Source of the DNA: Massilia sp. UMI-21
GTDB lineage: Bacteria > Pseudomonadota > Gammaproteobacteria > Burkholderiales > Burkholderiaceae_D
Direction of reading: 5' to 3'
NCBI GenBank assembly: GCA_015277795.1
Contig: CP063848.1
Location: forward strand, 3,906,001-3,970,000
Length of the DNA stretch: 64,000 nt
The position numbers and the translations under genes are program-made. The notes under the pieces are model-generated. The model did not search any database and had not been told where the DNA came from. It worked only from the letters and a program-made list of their open reading frames with translations. Of this stretch, positions 10,537-21,085 are shown piece by piece (the stretch's first letter is position 1; each line of letters opens with the position of its first letter).

Positions 10537-10574
10537 CAAAACGGGCAGGAAGGCTTGCGCCCCCCCTGCCCGTT
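10537..10574 (-). terminator. Terminator of the purA / phosphoribosyltransferase run
   Basis: On the minus strand the stem ACGGGCAGG / CCTGCCCGT is followed by TTTTGC. It closes the long minus-strand housekeeping run about 35 bp after the last stop. Confidence 0.8.
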
Positions 10575-10607
10575 CGCTTGCCGCCGTGTTGCCTGCGGCC
10601 GTGCGGA

Positions 10608-11147
10608 TTACTTCTCGAACTTCTTCAACCACGCCGACAGCTGGTGCGGACGCAGGCCGTCGTAGTCTTCGAAGGGCTGGTGGATCCACGGGTTGTGCGG
10701 CAGGTCTTCCAGGTGGTAGTCGGGCGTGAAGCTCGACGTACCTTTTACCCAGATGACGGCCGACTTCACTTCGGTGACGTCGGCGTAGTTCTGGGTCAGG
10801 TGCTCGCGCACCTTCTGCAGGGTCACGCCCGAATCGGCCAGGTCGTCGACCAGCAGGATGCGGCCGGCCAGCGGGCCCTTGGTCATCGTCATGTACTTGG
10901 CGATGTCCAGGTTGCCCTGCTTGGTGCCGGCTTCTTCGCGGTAGGAGCTGGTCGACAGGATCGCCAGCGGCACATCGAAGATGCGCGAGATCACGTCACC
11001 CGGACGCACGCCGCCGCGCGCCAGGCACAGCACCATGTCGAACTTCCAGTTCGATTCGTACACTTGCAGCGCGAGGCGCTCGACCAGGCGGTTGTACTCG
11101 TCCCAGGAGACCCACAGGTCCTTGTCGGTCGATGCAGGGGTGTTCAT
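10608..11147 (-). CDS. Purine-type phosphoribosyltransferase
   Basis: A 179-residue type I phosphoribosyltransferase. The PRPP-binding loop is ILLVDDLADSGVTL (about 105-118). LCLARGGVRPGDVIS holds the pyrophosphate-loop region. The family transfers ribose-5-phosphate from PRPP to a base such as hypoxanthine, guanine or xanthine. The aromatic residues expected to stack on the base are probably in the late segment (NPWIHQPFED). It follows purA by 28 bp in the same direction, so purine salvage is the natural reading: AMP synthesis and base recycling would be co-expressed. Exact base preference cannot be called; it resembles the Hpt/Gpt-like proteins annotated simply as phosphoribosyltransferase. 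Confidence 0.85.
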   Translation of the reverse strand: MNTPASTDKDLWVSWDEYNRLVERLALQVYESNWKFDMVLCLARGGVRPGDVISRIFDVPLAILSTSSYREEAGTKQGNLDIAKYMTMTKGPLAGRILLVDDLADSGVTLQKVREHLTQNYADVTEVKSAVIWVKGTSSFTPDYHLEDLPHNPWIHQPFEDYDGLRPHQLSAWLKKFEK

Positions 11148-11175
11148 TTCAGGATCCTATTTTTCTAATGGAGGC

Positions 11176-12495
<1,320 letters not shown>

Positions 12496-13650
12496 TTAAC
12501 CTAAGTTTTTGAGAATCCAATTTCCGTTTTCGAGGACGAGCACGCGGTCGCACTCGAACTCGTCCTGAATATTGTCGTGACCCGGCATGGACTGGATCAC
12601 GACTTCGCCTGCCTTGCGCAGGTCAGCGATTTTTTCCTTCAGCTCCGGGGCATTGCCCCAGGGCGCGCAGATGGAGTGCTTGCGCGAAGCCGTCGGCAGC
12701 AGCCGCGCCAGTTCGCGCAGGTCGAGCGAGAAGCCGGTGGCCGGACGCGCGCGCCCGAAAGCCTCGCCCACATGGTCGTAGCGCCCGCCCCTGGCCACCG
12801 CGTTCGGCAGGCCCGGCACGTAGAGCGCGAACATGGCGCCGCTTTCGTACTGGTAGCCGCGCAGGTCGGCCAGGTCGATCGCCACTTCCGCGCGGCCAAG
12901 GGCGCCCGCGGCGAGCGCGGCCAGTTCGGCCAGCGCGCGGGTGACGCCCGGCAGCGCCGGCAAGACTTCCTTCGCGCGCGCCAGCACCTCGACGTCGCCG
13001 TACAGCTGCGGCAGCGCCAGCAGCGCGCTGCGCGTGCTCGGTGCGTAGTGTCGGGTGAACTCGTCCAGGCCCGGCGCATCCTTGGCGCGCAGCAGGCTCG
13101 TCAAGTGGGCTTCGTCGCGGCGCGCGGCCGGGTCGTCGGCCAGCAGCGCGCGCAGGATGCCCACGTGGCACAGGTCGAGGCGTACATCAAGAAAACCGGC
13201 CAGGGCCAGCGCCCCGAGCGCCAGCTCCTGGATCTCGGCGTCGGCTTCCAGGCCGGCGTGACCGTAGATCTCGGCGCCGATCTGGAGCGGCTCGCGGGTG
13301 GCGTGCAGGCCCGATGGACGGGTATGCAGCACGCTGCCGGCGTAGCACAGGCGGGTGATCGATTCGCGGTTGAGCAGGTGGGCGTCGATGCGCGCCACCT
13401 GGGTGGTCATGTCGGCGCGCAGCCCGAGCAGGCGGCCGGACAGCTGGTCGACCACCTTGAAGGTACGCAGTTCGGTGTCCTGCCCCGCCCCGGCCAGCAG
13501 CGAGTCGACGTATTCGAGCAGCGGCGGCATGACCAGTTCGTAGCCGTACAGGCGGAAGGTGTCGAGCATCTTGCGGCGCAGATCCTCGATCTTGCGCGCT
13601 TCGGACGGCAAGACATCGGCGATATTTTCAGGCAGAAGCCAATTCGGCAT
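12496..13650 (-). CDS. hisZ: ATP phosphoribosyltransferase regulatory subunit
   Basis: A 384-residue HisRS paralogue that lacks tRNA-charging function and serves as the regulatory partner of short-form HisG in the first step of histidine synthesis. It opens with [23 protein letters not shown] and keeps the class II synthetase core ([24 protein letters not shown]), but without the HisRS anticodon domain; the end is short and different ([17 protein letters not shown]). The hisZ-purA pair is a common betaproteobacterial arrangement. HisG itself is not in this window. Distinction from true HisS is supported by the full-length HisS at 21086-22456. Confidence 0.93.
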   Translation of the reverse strand: MPNWLLPENIADVLPSEARKIEDLRRKMLDTFRLYGYELVMPPLLEYVDSLLAGAGQDTELRTFKVVDQLSGRLLGLRADMTTQVARIDAHLLNRESITRLCYAGSVLHTRPSGLHATREPLQIGAEIYGHAGLEADAEIQELALGALALAGFLDVRLDLCHVGILRALLADDPAARRDEAHLTSLLRAKDAPGLDEFTRHYAPSTRSALLALPQLYGDVEVLARAKEVLPALPGVTRALAELAALAAGALGRAEVAIDLADLRGYQYESGAMFALYVPGLPNAVARGGRYDHVGEAFGRARPATGFSLDLRELARLLPTASRKHSICAPWGNAPELKEKIADLRKAGEVVIQSMPGHDNIQDEFECDRVLVLENGNWILKNLG

Positions 13651-13956
13651 GGGCAGACAGCTAACGGGTTGTTTTCAAGAGCGGCGAAGGCGCACGGCAT
13701 GGACACGGGCGCGCCGGCGCACGGTGCGAGCGCCGAATCGGCAATTTTACCCGAAAATGATAAGGCGTAGGCAGGGGATGTTGGGTTGACAGGCGCAGGG
13801 GCTTGTCAGAGTGCCATTGTGCAACGCTTGTATAGACGAAAAACTTCCGGGTTAACGTAGCGTGGGCGGGTCTCCCGCCCACACGTTCAAGCAGCTCATG
13901 CACTGTCTGAACGCGTGGGCGGCAAAGCCGCCCACCCTACAAAAGCAAGCCCGGTT
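13651..13956 (-). other. Gap between hflC and hisZ (306 bp)
   Basis: No gene is seen. Bases 13856-13940 hold repeat copy A. The rest is the likely hisZ leader and promoter region on the minus strand; no clear -35/-10 pair stands out. Short frames here are shadows. Confidence 0.6.
13856..13940. repeat. REPIN-like two-armed palindromic repeat, copy A
   Basis: Two hairpins, GTGGGCGGG-TCT-CCCGCCCAC (13862-13882) and GTGGGCGGC-AAA-GCCGCCCAC, are separated by a 17-bp spacer flanked by inverted ACGTTCAA and TGAACGC. The outer ends GTAG and CTAC match. It is the shortest of five copies in this window. Confidence 0.8.
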
Positions 13957-14829
13957 TTACTTGCCGCCCGGCTGCTTGAAGTACTTGAAGAATTCCGAGT
14001 TCGGATCCACCACCATCACGTCGCCGCGGTTCTTGAAGGTGGCGCGGTAGGCTTCGAGCGAGCGGTAGAACTTGGCGAACTCCGGGTTCTTGCCGAAGGA
14101 CTCGGCATAGATCACCGATGCCTTGGCGTCGCCGTCGCCCTTGATCTTCTCGGCCTCGCGGAAGGCTTCGGCGATGATCACGGTGCGCTGACGGTCGGCA
14201 TCCGCGCGAATCTGCTCGGATTCGGCGGCGCCGGTGGAGCGCAGTTCGTTGGCCACGCGCACGCGCTCGGCCTTCATGCGGTCGTAGACCGAGTTGTTGA
14301 TCTGCTCGATGTAGTCGACGCGCTTGAGGCGCACGTCCACCACGCCCACGCCGATCTCCTTGGCTTCGGCGACCACCTTCTGCTTCACCGCTTCCATCAC
14401 GGCGCCGCGCTCGCCCGAGATCACTTCGCGCACGGTGCGCTTGGTGATCTCGTCGTTCAGGGCCGCCTTGATGATCTGCGACAGGCGGTCGCGCGCACGG
14501 GCTTCGTCGCCGTTGAAGCTGACGTAGTACAGGCGCGGATCGGTAATACGCCATTTCATGAAGGCATCCACCAGGATGTTCTTCTTCTCGGCCGTGATGA
14601 AACGGTCGGCGTCGGGCGTGTCCAGCGTGAGGATGCGCTTGTCCAGGTAGAGCACGTTCTGGAACGGCGGCGGCAGCTTGAAGTGCAGGCCCGGCTCGGT
14701 GATCACGTCGCGCACCTGGCCGAGCGCGAACACGATCGCGAAGCGGCGCTGGTCCACCACGAACACGGTCGAGGACAGCAGCATCAGGGCAATGAAGCCC
14801 GCCACAAAAAGAGTTACGAGGCGGTTCAT
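13957..14829 (-). CDS. hflC: Modulator of FtsH protease HflC
   Basis: A 290-residue SPFH/band 7 protein with one N-terminal membrane anchor (LVTLFVAGFIALMLLSSTVFVV). With HflK it forms the large periplasm-facing cage around FtsH that limits access of membrane substrates. The band 7 core runs from about 20 to 200 (FAIVFALGQVRDVITEPGLHFKLPP), followed by a helical coiled region rich in Ala, Glu and Arg (AESEQIRADADRQRTVIIAEAFREAEKIKGDGDAKA). The start overlaps the hflK stop by one base, so translation is coupled. The end FFKYFKQPGGK is typical. It is the last gene of the hfq-hflX-hflK-hflC segment. Confidence 0.96.
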   Translation of the reverse strand: MNRLVTLFVAGFIALMLLSSTVFVVDQRRFAIVFALGQVRDVITEPGLHFKLPPPFQNVLYLDKRILTLDTPDADRFITAEKKNILVDAFMKWRITDPRLYYVSFNGDEARARDRLSQIIKAALNDEITKRTVREVISGERGAVMEAVKQKVVAEAKEIGVGVVDVRLKRVDYIEQINNSVYDRMKAERVRVANELRSTGAAESEQIRADADRQRTVIIAEAFREAEKIKGDGDAKASVIYAESFGKNPEFAKFYRSLEAYRATFKNRGDVMVVDPNSEFFKYFKQPGGK

Positions 14830-16112
14830 TAACGGCTCTCCCGGTCACGTGAGGAATCGCGGCTCCGGCTGTCGCGCTGGCGCACCGAATCCATGGCTTG
14901 CATGACGTCCTGCGGCGGCGTCGTCTGGGGCACCTGCACCGGTCCGGAGCGGCTGCCGACGGCTTCGCTGCCTGCGGCCTGGCCGATCAGCTTGTCCAGC
15001 GGCAGGTAGATCATCGGGTTGCCCGTGCGCGAATCGACCATCACCTTGCTGGTGTTGGAGAAGATCTGCTGCATGGTGTCGATGTACATGCGGTCGCGCG
15101 TGACGGCCGGGGCCTTCGCATAGGCTTGCACCACCTGGTCGAAGCGCGCCGCGTTGCCGAGGGCGTTCTCGACCACCATCGAGCGGTAGGCTTCGGCGTC
15201 CTGCTGCAGGCGGAAGGCCTGGCCGCGCGCCTGCGGGATGACCTGGTTGGCGTAGGCCTCGCCTTCGTTGCGGGCACGGGCGCGATCCTGGCCGGCCTTG
15301 ACGGCGTCGTCGAAGGCTTCCTGGACCTGCTCCGGCGGCTGCACGCCCTGCATGGTCACGTTGGTGACCAGCGCGCCCAGCGCGTAGCGGTCGAGAATCG
15401 TCTGCATCATCTGGTGCACGTCGGCCGCGACCTTTTCGCGGCCTTCGTACAGGACGAAGTCCATCTTGCTCTTGCCGACCACCTCGCGGATCGCGGTCTC
15501 GGCGACCTGGCGCACGGTCTCGTCGTTCTCGCGGTTGTTGAAGAGCCACTGAACCGGATCTTTCAGCGTGTACTGGACCGCGAACTGGATGTCGATGATG
15601 TTCTCGTCGTCGGTCAGCATCAGCGCCTCTTGCGGCTGCTTGTTGCGGACGTTCGCGCGATAGCCGATCTCGGCGGTGCGGATCTGCGAGACGTTGACGG
15701 TTTCGTGGGCCTGGATCGGGTACGGCCAGCGCCAGTTGAAGCCGGGGCCGGTCTTGTGGCTGAGCTTACCGAAGGTGGTGACGACACCGACCTGGCCTTC
15801 CTGCACGATGAAGGCGCCGCTCGCCAGCCAGATCAGGCCGACGATGACCGCCACCACGCCTGCGGTGACGCTGGCGCCGCGCGATTCGCCCCGGCCGGAC
15901 GGGCCGTTGCCGCCGTCGCCGCCGTTGTTACGGCCGCCGAACAGGCGGTTCAGGCGGGCATTGAAGTCGCGCCAGAGCTGGTCGAGGTCGGGCGGGCCTT
16001 CGCCCGGCCGACGGCCTTCCTGGGCCTTGGGGTCCCCCTGGGGCCGGTGGCCCCAGCGAGGGTCGTTGAGCGACAGTTTGATGCCGCAACGCTTGAGTAA
16101 AGAAACGAGCAT
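14829..16112 (-). CDS. hflK: Modulator of FtsH protease HflK
   Basis: A 427-residue partner of HflC. The cytoplasmic N-terminal region (1-85) is polar and Gly-rich (FGGRNNGGDGGNGPSGRG), then a membrane helix (VTAGVVAVIVGLIWLASGAFIV) leads into the SPFH domain (VVTTFGKLSHKTGPGFNWRWPYPIQ). The C-terminal tail is disordered and ends in an Arg/Ser/Asp-rich stretch (RQRDSRSRDSSRDRESR). It lies three bases after hflX. HflKC shapes membrane-protein turnover by FtsH. Confidence 0.96.
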   Translation of the reverse strand: MLVSLLKRCGIKLSLNDPRWGHRPQGDPKAQEGRRPGEGPPDLDQLWRDFNARLNRLFGGRNNGGDGGNGPSGRGESRGASVTAGVVAVIVGLIWLASGAFIVQEGQVGVVTTFGKLSHKTGPGFNWRWPYPIQAHETVNVSQIRTAEIGYRANVRNKQPQEALMLTDDENIIDIQFAVQYTLKDPVQWLFNNRENDETVRQVAETAIREVVGKSKMDFVLYEGREKVAADVHQMMQTILDRYALGALVTNVTMQGVQPPEQVQEAFDDAVKAGQDRARARNEGEAYANQVIPQARGQAFRLQQDAEAYRSMVVENALGNAARFDQVVQAYAKAPAVTRDRMYIDTMQQIFSNTSKVMVDSRTGNPMIYLPLDKLIGQAAGSEAVGSRSGPVQVPQTTPPQDVMQAMDSVRQRDSRSRDSSRDRESR

Positions 16113-16115
16113 AGG

Positions 16116-17354
16116 CTAGTGTGGCCCGAGATGGGTGGAGGTTGTCATATTGTTCTCTGCAGGATTGACCAGGGAGCCGCCCACCGCCGGTTCTTCCCCG
16201 TCCTGCCTGTTCTCTTCGAGGCGCACATCGCGCTGCGCGCCGGACTGCGTGTCCGTGCGCGCCGCCGTCGCCGCTTCGACGATGGCTTCGCGCAGCAGGT
16301 CCAGGCCGGCTCCGCTGTGGGCGCTGATGAAAACGCGGCTGATCTTATCATATTCATCACGCTCGATCCCGGGCTCCAGCCCGGCCGCATCGATCTTGTT
16401 CCAGACCAGGATCTGGGGCACATGATCGGCGCCGATCTCGCGCAGCACCTCGTTGACCTGCTCGATCTGCTCCATGCGCACCGGCGAATTGCCGTCGACC
16501 ACGTGCAGCAGCAGGTCGGCGTGGATGGTTTCCTCGAGCGTGGCGCGGAAGGCGGCGACCAGCTGGTGCGGCAGTTCGCGCACGAAGCCGACGGTATCGG
16601 AAATCACCACGCTGCCCACTTCGTCGCCCAGGTAGAGGCGGCGGCTGGTGGTGTCGAGTGTGGCGAACAGCTGGTTCGCGACATACACCCCGGCCTTGGT
16701 GAGGGTATTGAACAAGGTCGACTTGCCGGCGTTGGTATAGCCGACCAGCGACACCGAAAAGGTCTGGTTGCGACCGCGCTGGCGGCGCTGGGTCTCGTGC
16801 TGCTTGCGCAGCTTGGTGAGCTTGATGCGCAATTGCTTGACGCGCTCGCCGATCAGGCGGCGGTCGGTCTCGAGCTGGGTTTCGCCGGGACCGCGCAGGC
16901 CGATACCGCCCTTCTGGCGCTCGAGGTGGGTCCAGCCGCGGATCAGGCGCGTGGCCAGGTGCTGCAGCTGGGCCAGTTCCACCTGCAGCTTGCCCTCGTG
17001 GCTCTGGGCGCGCTGGGCGAAGATGTCGAGGATCAGGCTGGTACGGTCGACCACGCGCACTTCGAGACGGCGCTCGAGGTTGCGCTGCTGGGCAGGCGAC
17101 AGGGCGTGGTTGAAGATGACGATGTCGATCGCCTCGGCCTTGCAGGCCATCTTGATTTCGTCGGCCTTGCCGCTGCCGACGAAATGGGCGGGATCGGGAC
17201 TGCTGCGCTTGGCCGTGATCGTGGTGATCGGTTCGGCGCCGGCGGAGCGCGCAAGCAGGGACAGCTCTTCCAGGCTGGCGGTGAAATCGCCAGCGCCAAA
17301 ATCGATGCCGACCAGCGCTGCGCGCATGGTGTTGTTGCCGGGGGCGTCAGCCAT
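16116..17354 (-). CDS. hflX: Ribosome-associated GTPase HflX
   Basis: A 412-residue GTPase that splits stalled 70S ribosomes, mainly under stress. Domain order: N-terminal nucleotide-binding-like domain (to about 180, with the Gly-rich signature GWTHLERQKGGIGLRGPGETQLETDRR), then a G domain: G1 GYTNAGKST, G3 DTVGF, G4 NKID. The C-terminal tail is longer and more polar than the minimal protein (VEAATAARTDTQSGAQRDVRLEENRQDG). The ATG at 17354 is five bases after the hfq stop; a second Met at codon 10 is an alternative start. Co-transcription with hfq is conserved in proteobacteria. Confidence 0.96.
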   Translation of the reverse strand: MADAPGNNTMRAALVGIDFGAGDFTASLEELSLLARSAGAEPITTITAKRSSPDPAHFVGSGKADEIKMACKAEAIDIVIFNHALSPAQQRNLERRLEVRVVDRTSLILDIFAQRAQSHEGKLQVELAQLQHLATRLIRGWTHLERQKGGIGLRGPGETQLETDRRLIGERVKQLRIKLTKLRKQHETQRRQRGRNQTFSVSLVGYTNAGKSTLFNTLTKAGVYVANQLFATLDTTSRRLYLGDEVGSVVISDTVGFVRELPHQLVAAFRATLEETIHADLLLHVVDGNSPVRMEQIEQVNEVLREIGADHVPQILVWNKIDAAGLEPGIERDEYDKISRVFISAHSGAGLDLLREAIVEAATAARTDTQSGAQRDVRLEENRQDGEEPAVGGSLVNPAENNMTTSTHLGPH

Positions 17355-17359
17355 CGGCC

Positions 17360-17596
17360 TTACTCGGCTTCGGAGTCGAGGTTAAGGTTGACGGCGCGAG
17401 CCGGGACGACGGTGGAAATGGCATGCTTGTAGACCATCTGGGTCACGGTATTACGAAGCAGGACGACGTACTGGTCGAAGGATTCGATATGGCCTTGCAG
17501 TTTGATGCCGTTGACCAGGTAGATGGAGACGGGGACGTGCTCCTTGCGCAAGGCGTTCAGGAATGGGTCTTGTAACAGTTGCCCTTTGTTGCTCAT
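17360..17596 (-). CDS. hfq: RNA chaperone Hfq
   Basis: A 78-residue Sm-like protein forming a hexameric ring that pairs small RNAs with mRNAs. The Sm1 motif is [29 protein letters not shown] and the Sm2 motif is [13 protein letters not shown], with the proximal-site Tyr and Lys of the YKHA motif. The C-terminal tail is very short and acidic (NLNLDSEAE), as in many betaproteobacteria. GGAGCTGTT precedes the ATG. A 154-bp gap separates it from der, so it may have its own promoter. Confidence 0.98.
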   Translation of the reverse strand: MSNKGQLLQDPFLNALRKEHVPVSIYLVNGIKLQGHIESFDQYVVLLRNTVTQMVYKHAISTVVPARAVNLNLDSEAE

Positions 17597-17750
17597 AACA
17601 GCTCCGTAATGTTGTTGTAGTTAAGTGGGTATAAATGCAAATTTGAGGCAATTTGCCTTTTTTCAAGTGCTTGGGCCACATTCCGCTGAGGCGAATGAAA
17701 GCCCTGAGCTACTGTAACCTGTTTTGCCACTTTTTGTCGTACTGCTACGG

Positions 17751-19094
17751 CTATTTCTGCTCCTTGGCAAATGGGTTCTTGCCGCTCTTGAGCTCGATAC
17801 GAACCGGGGTGCCGACCAGATTGAAGGTGTCACGGAAATGCCGCTCCAGGTAGCGCTTGTAGGGCTCGCTGACGGCTTCCAGCGCGTTACCGTGGATGAC
17901 GATGATCGGCGGATTCTGTCCGCCCTGGTGGGCGTAGCGCAGCTTGGGACGCGTGCTGCCCTTGCGCTTCGGCTCCTGCTTTTCGATTGCTTCCTGCAGC
18001 GCGCGGGTCAGGCGCGGGGTCGACAGGTTGGCGGTGGCGGCGGCATAGGCGGCGTCCACCGACTTCATCAGCTGGCTGATGCCGGTACCCTTGAGCGCCG
18101 ACACGAAGTGGGTTTTTGCGAAGGACAGGAAGTCCAGCTTGCGGTCGAGGTCGATCTTGACCTCGTCGCGGTCATCCGACTGCAGGCCATCCCATTTGTT
18201 CACCGCCACCACCAGCGCCCTGCCCGACTCCAGGATGAAGCCGGCAATGTGGGCGTCCTGCTCGGAGATGTCCTGCTGGGCGTCGAGCAGCAGCACGATC
18301 ACGTTGGCGTCCGAGATCGACTGCATGGTCTTGACCACCGAGAATTTCTCGATCGCCTCGAAGATCTTGCCGCGGCGGCGGATGCCGGCGGTGTCGATCA
18401 GCGTGTATTTCTTGCCTTCGCGCTCGAACGGCACTTCGATCGAGTCGCGGGTGGTGCCCGGCATGTCGAAGGCGATCACGCGCTGCTCGCCGACCAGGGT
18501 GTTGATCAGGGTCGATTTGCCGACGTTCGGGCGGCCGACGATGGCGATCTTGATGCCATGGTCGGGATGCTCGGGTTCGTCTTCTTCGTCGGTACGGTTC
18601 GCGAAGGCGACATCGAGCGCCTCGTTCACCAGGTCGTGCACGCCGTCGCCGTGGGCGGCGGAGATGACGTAGGGGTCGCCCATGCCGAGTTCGTAGAAGT
18701 CGGCGGTGACCGAGGTGTACTTCATGCCCTCGGACTTGTTAACCACCAACATGACCTTGCGGCCCGACTTGCGCAGGTAATCGGTGATGGTCTTGTCGTG
18801 CGGGGTCAGGCCCTGGCGACCGTCGACGATGAACACGACGACGTCGGCTTCGGCCACCGCCTGGCGCGTCTGCAGCGCCATCTCGTGCATGATGCCCTCT
18901 TTGGCCACCGGTTCGAAACCGCCGGTGTCGATGACCAGGAACGGGCGTTCGCCGATCCGGCCTTCGCCATAGTGGCGGTCGCGGGTCAGGCCAGGGAGGT
19001 CGGCAACCAGCGCGTCCCGCGAACGGGTCAGGCGGTTGAATAGGGTCGACTTCCCGACGTTCGGGCGACCAACGAGTGCAATTACCGGCTTCAT
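17751..19094 (-). CDS. der: Ribosome assembly GTPase Der
   Basis: A 447-residue protein with two tandem G domains and a C-terminal KH-like domain, needed for 50S subunit maturation. First G domain: [12 protein letters not shown] near residue 8, DTGGF, NKSEG. Second: [12 protein letters not shown] near 185, DTAGI, NKWD. The KH-like end carries [23 protein letters not shown]. Length is normal. It follows bamB by nine bases, as in many proteobacteria, so the two are co-transcribed. Confidence 0.98.
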   Translation of the reverse strand: MKPVIALVGRPNVGKSTLFNRLTRSRDALVADLPGLTRDRHYGEGRIGERPFLVIDTGGFEPVAKEGIMHEMALQTRQAVAEADVVVFIVDGRQGLTPHDKTITDYLRKSGRKVMLVVNKSEGMKYTSVTADFYELGMGDPYVISAAHGDGVHDLVNEALDVAFANRTDEEDEPEHPDHGIKIAIVGRPNVGKSTLINTLVGEQRVIAFDMPGTTRDSIEVPFEREGKKYTLIDTAGIRRRGKIFEAIEKFSVVKTMQSISDANVIVLLLDAQQDISEQDAHIAGFILESGRALVVAVNKWDGLQSDDRDEVKIDLDRKLDFLSFAKTHFVSALKGTGISQLMKSVDAAYAAATANLSTPRLTRALQEAIEKQEPKRKGSTRPKLRYAHQGGQNPPIIVIHGNALEAVSEPYKRYLERHFRDTFNLVGTPVRIELKSGKNPFAKEQK

Positions 19095-19103
19095 GGTGTT
19101 ATT

Positions 19104-20273
19104 TTATTCGACCGCAATGGCGGCCACAGTTCCATTTTGTGTTTGAAAAATCAGGTGCGATCCAGCCACCAGCGGAGTGCCGATGACGGCGCTGCCATCA
19201 AGGGAGGCGCGCGCAAGGAAGGATCCATCCTCGCGCGACAGGAAATGCACGATGCCCTGGTAGTCGCCCACGGCCACGGCGCGGCCATAGGAGACCGGGG
19301 TCGACAGCCGGCGGAAGCTCAGCTTGTCGTTCTTCCAGGCGCTCGATCCGGTGTCGCGGTTGAAGGCGAACAGCGCGCCCTTGTCGTCCGGCGCGAACAC
19401 GAAGCGCTGGTCGACGGCGACGCCGACTTCGGACGACAGGTCGCGGGTCCACTTGGCCGAACCGGCGGCGGCGTCGAAGCAGCCGACGCGGCCCTGGTAG
19501 GACACCGCGCAGACATCGCCTTCGAACAGCACCGGGGCGCCACCGATGTCGGTCACGCGCTCGAGTTCGGTCGCGCCGCGCGCCACGCCCACTTCCAGGT
19601 CCCAGCGCGGTGCGCCGGTCGCCAGGATGAACGAGGACAGGCGGCCGGCCGGCTGGGCGATGATGACGTCGCTGCCGTTGATGATCATGCCCGGCGCGGT
19701 GCGCAGGGTCAGGGCCGGCGAGGTGCGCTGCACGGTCCATTTCTTTTCGCCGGTCTGGGCGTCCAGGCCGACGATGCGGTTGTCCAGGCTGCGTGCGACG
19801 ACGATGCCCTGCCCCACCACCGGCGAGGACAGGATCTCGCTCGACAGCTGCGCGGTCCACAGCTTCTTGCCATCCATGTCGAAGGCCAGCACGGTGCCCT
19901 TGGCGCCGCCGACCACGATCAGGTTGCCGTCGGTGCCGACGCCGGCGCTCAGCTCGGTGCCGGCCTTGGTGCGCCACAGCTGCTTGCCGGTGGCCGCTTC
20001 GACGCGGGCGATGTCGCCGCCGCCGCCGGCCACCACCACGGTGTTGCCGGCCAGCGCCGGCGAGAAGCTGTACGGTCCGGCCTTGCCGATGTCGAGCTTC
20101 CATGCGGTACGCACGGCCATCGTCGCCTTCAGCTCGACCAGCGGCGCCGGCTGGTCGGTCTTCGGCTTGGAGAAGGGATTGAGCGAGCTGAAGGAGGGCA
20201 TCGAGGGAAGGCTCGAGCAGCCCGTCATCAGGGCCAGTACACCAACACCAACAAGTTTGCTGCTAATACGCAT
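19104..20273 (-). CDS. bamB: Outer membrane assembly lipoprotein BamB
   Basis: A 389-residue lipoprotein of the BAM complex that inserts beta-barrel proteins into the outer membrane. The lipobox is ALMTGC with the lipid Cys at 19. The rest is an eight-bladed PQQ-like propeller, with repeated blade motifs such as VEAATGKQLWRTKAG, AFDMDGKKLWTAQL and LDAQTGEKKWTVQR. It lies directly upstream of der and downstream of the YfgM-like gene in the conserved hisS-yfgM-bamB-der order. Confidence 0.96.
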   Translation of the reverse strand: MRISSKLVGVGVLALMTGCSSLPSMPSFSSLNPFSKPKTDQPAPLVELKATMAVRTAWKLDIGKAGPYSFSPALAGNTVVVAGGGGDIARVEAATGKQLWRTKAGTELSAGVGTDGNLIVVGGAKGTVLAFDMDGKKLWTAQLSSEILSSPVVGQGIVVARSLDNRIVGLDAQTGEKKWTVQRTSPALTLRTAPGMIINGSDVIIAQPAGRLSSFILATGAPRWDLEVGVARGATELERVTDIGGAPVLFEGDVCAVSYQGRVGCFDAAAGSAKWTRDLSSEVGVAVDQRFVFAPDDKGALFAFNRDTGSSAWKNDKLSFRRLSTPVSYGRAVAVGDYQGIVHFLSREDGSFLARASLDGSAVIGTPLVAGSHLIFQTQNGTVAAIAVE

Positions 20274-20358
20274 ATTCTTTAACCTTGTTCCTGGACTGTA
20301 GAAACCGCGAAACCCGCGCGCGCCTTGGCGGCGGGCGCGGGCCTGTCAATCTTGGGTA

Positions 20359-21024
20359 TTACGCGGCTGCCTTGGCGTCTGCGGCTTGCGCCGGCACCGT
20401 ACCGCCGATGGCTTCGAGCTTCACCTGGACCAGCTGGCGGCCCGGGTTATCCTTGTGCATCGCCGCCAGCGCGGCCACGTAGGCCTGGCGCGCCTCGGCA
20501 ATCTTGTTTTGCGCCACCAGCACGTCGCCCTTGCGGTCCGCCACTTCGGCCGAGAACTGCGCCGGGAAGCTCTGGCCGAGCAGCTTGAGCGCGGCGTCGT
20601 AGGCCTTCTCGTCGAGCAGCACGCCGGCCAGGCGCAGCTTGGCGATGGCCTGGTATTCCTCGTCGCCGTGGTCCACCGCCCACTGCAGCTGGGCCTTGGC
20701 GGTCTTCAGGTCGGTCGCGTCGAACGCGGCCTTGGCGGCGGCCAGCGCCGCCATCGGCGCGTAGACCGTGCCCTCGTACTTGTTCTGGATGTCGCCGGCG
20801 ATGCGCTGGGTCTTGGCGTTGTCGCTGGCCGCCAGCGCCGCCTGGAGTTCGTCGTACAGCGCCGAGGCCTCGACGGCCTGGGTGCGCTTGTGCGATTGCC
20901 AGAAATTGTAGCCGGCGTAGGACAGCAGCGCGACGATCAGCACGCCCATGATGAGGTTGCCGAAACGCGCCCAGAAGGCCTTGAAGTTCGCTATCTGTTC
21001 CTGTTCTTCGAGATCGTATGCCAT
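20359..21024 (-). CDS. YfgM-family TPR membrane protein
   Basis: A 221-residue protein with a short cytoplasmic N-terminus (AYDLEEQEQIANFKAFWARFG), one membrane helix (NLIMGVLIVALLSYAGYNFW) and a periplasmic TPR-like helical domain. YfgM is an ancillary SecYEG translocon subunit that works with periplasmic chaperones such as PpiD. The length, anchored topology and place between hisS and bamB match the family. The Ala-rich end (AQAADAKAAA) is low complexity. Confidence 0.9.
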   Translation of the reverse strand: MAYDLEEQEQIANFKAFWARFGNLIMGVLIVALLSYAGYNFWQSHKRTQAVEASALYDELQAALAASDNAKTQRIAGDIQNKYEGTVYAPMAALAAAKAAFDATDLKTAKAQLQWAVDHGDEEYQAIAKLRLAGVLLDEKAYDAALKLLGQSFPAQFSAEVADRKGDVLVAQNKIAEARQAYVAALAAMHKDNPGRQLVQVKLEAIGGTVPAQAADAKAAA

Positions 21025-21085
21025 GGTCTGCTCTGTGTTGTTCTAGTGGTGGTGGATCGGTGCTGTTGCCGCCCGCTGAAGGCGA

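Noticed and set aside
13651..13956. A small gene between hflC and hisZ
   Set aside because: Frames here overlap repeat copy A and have no ribosome site or protein-like composition.
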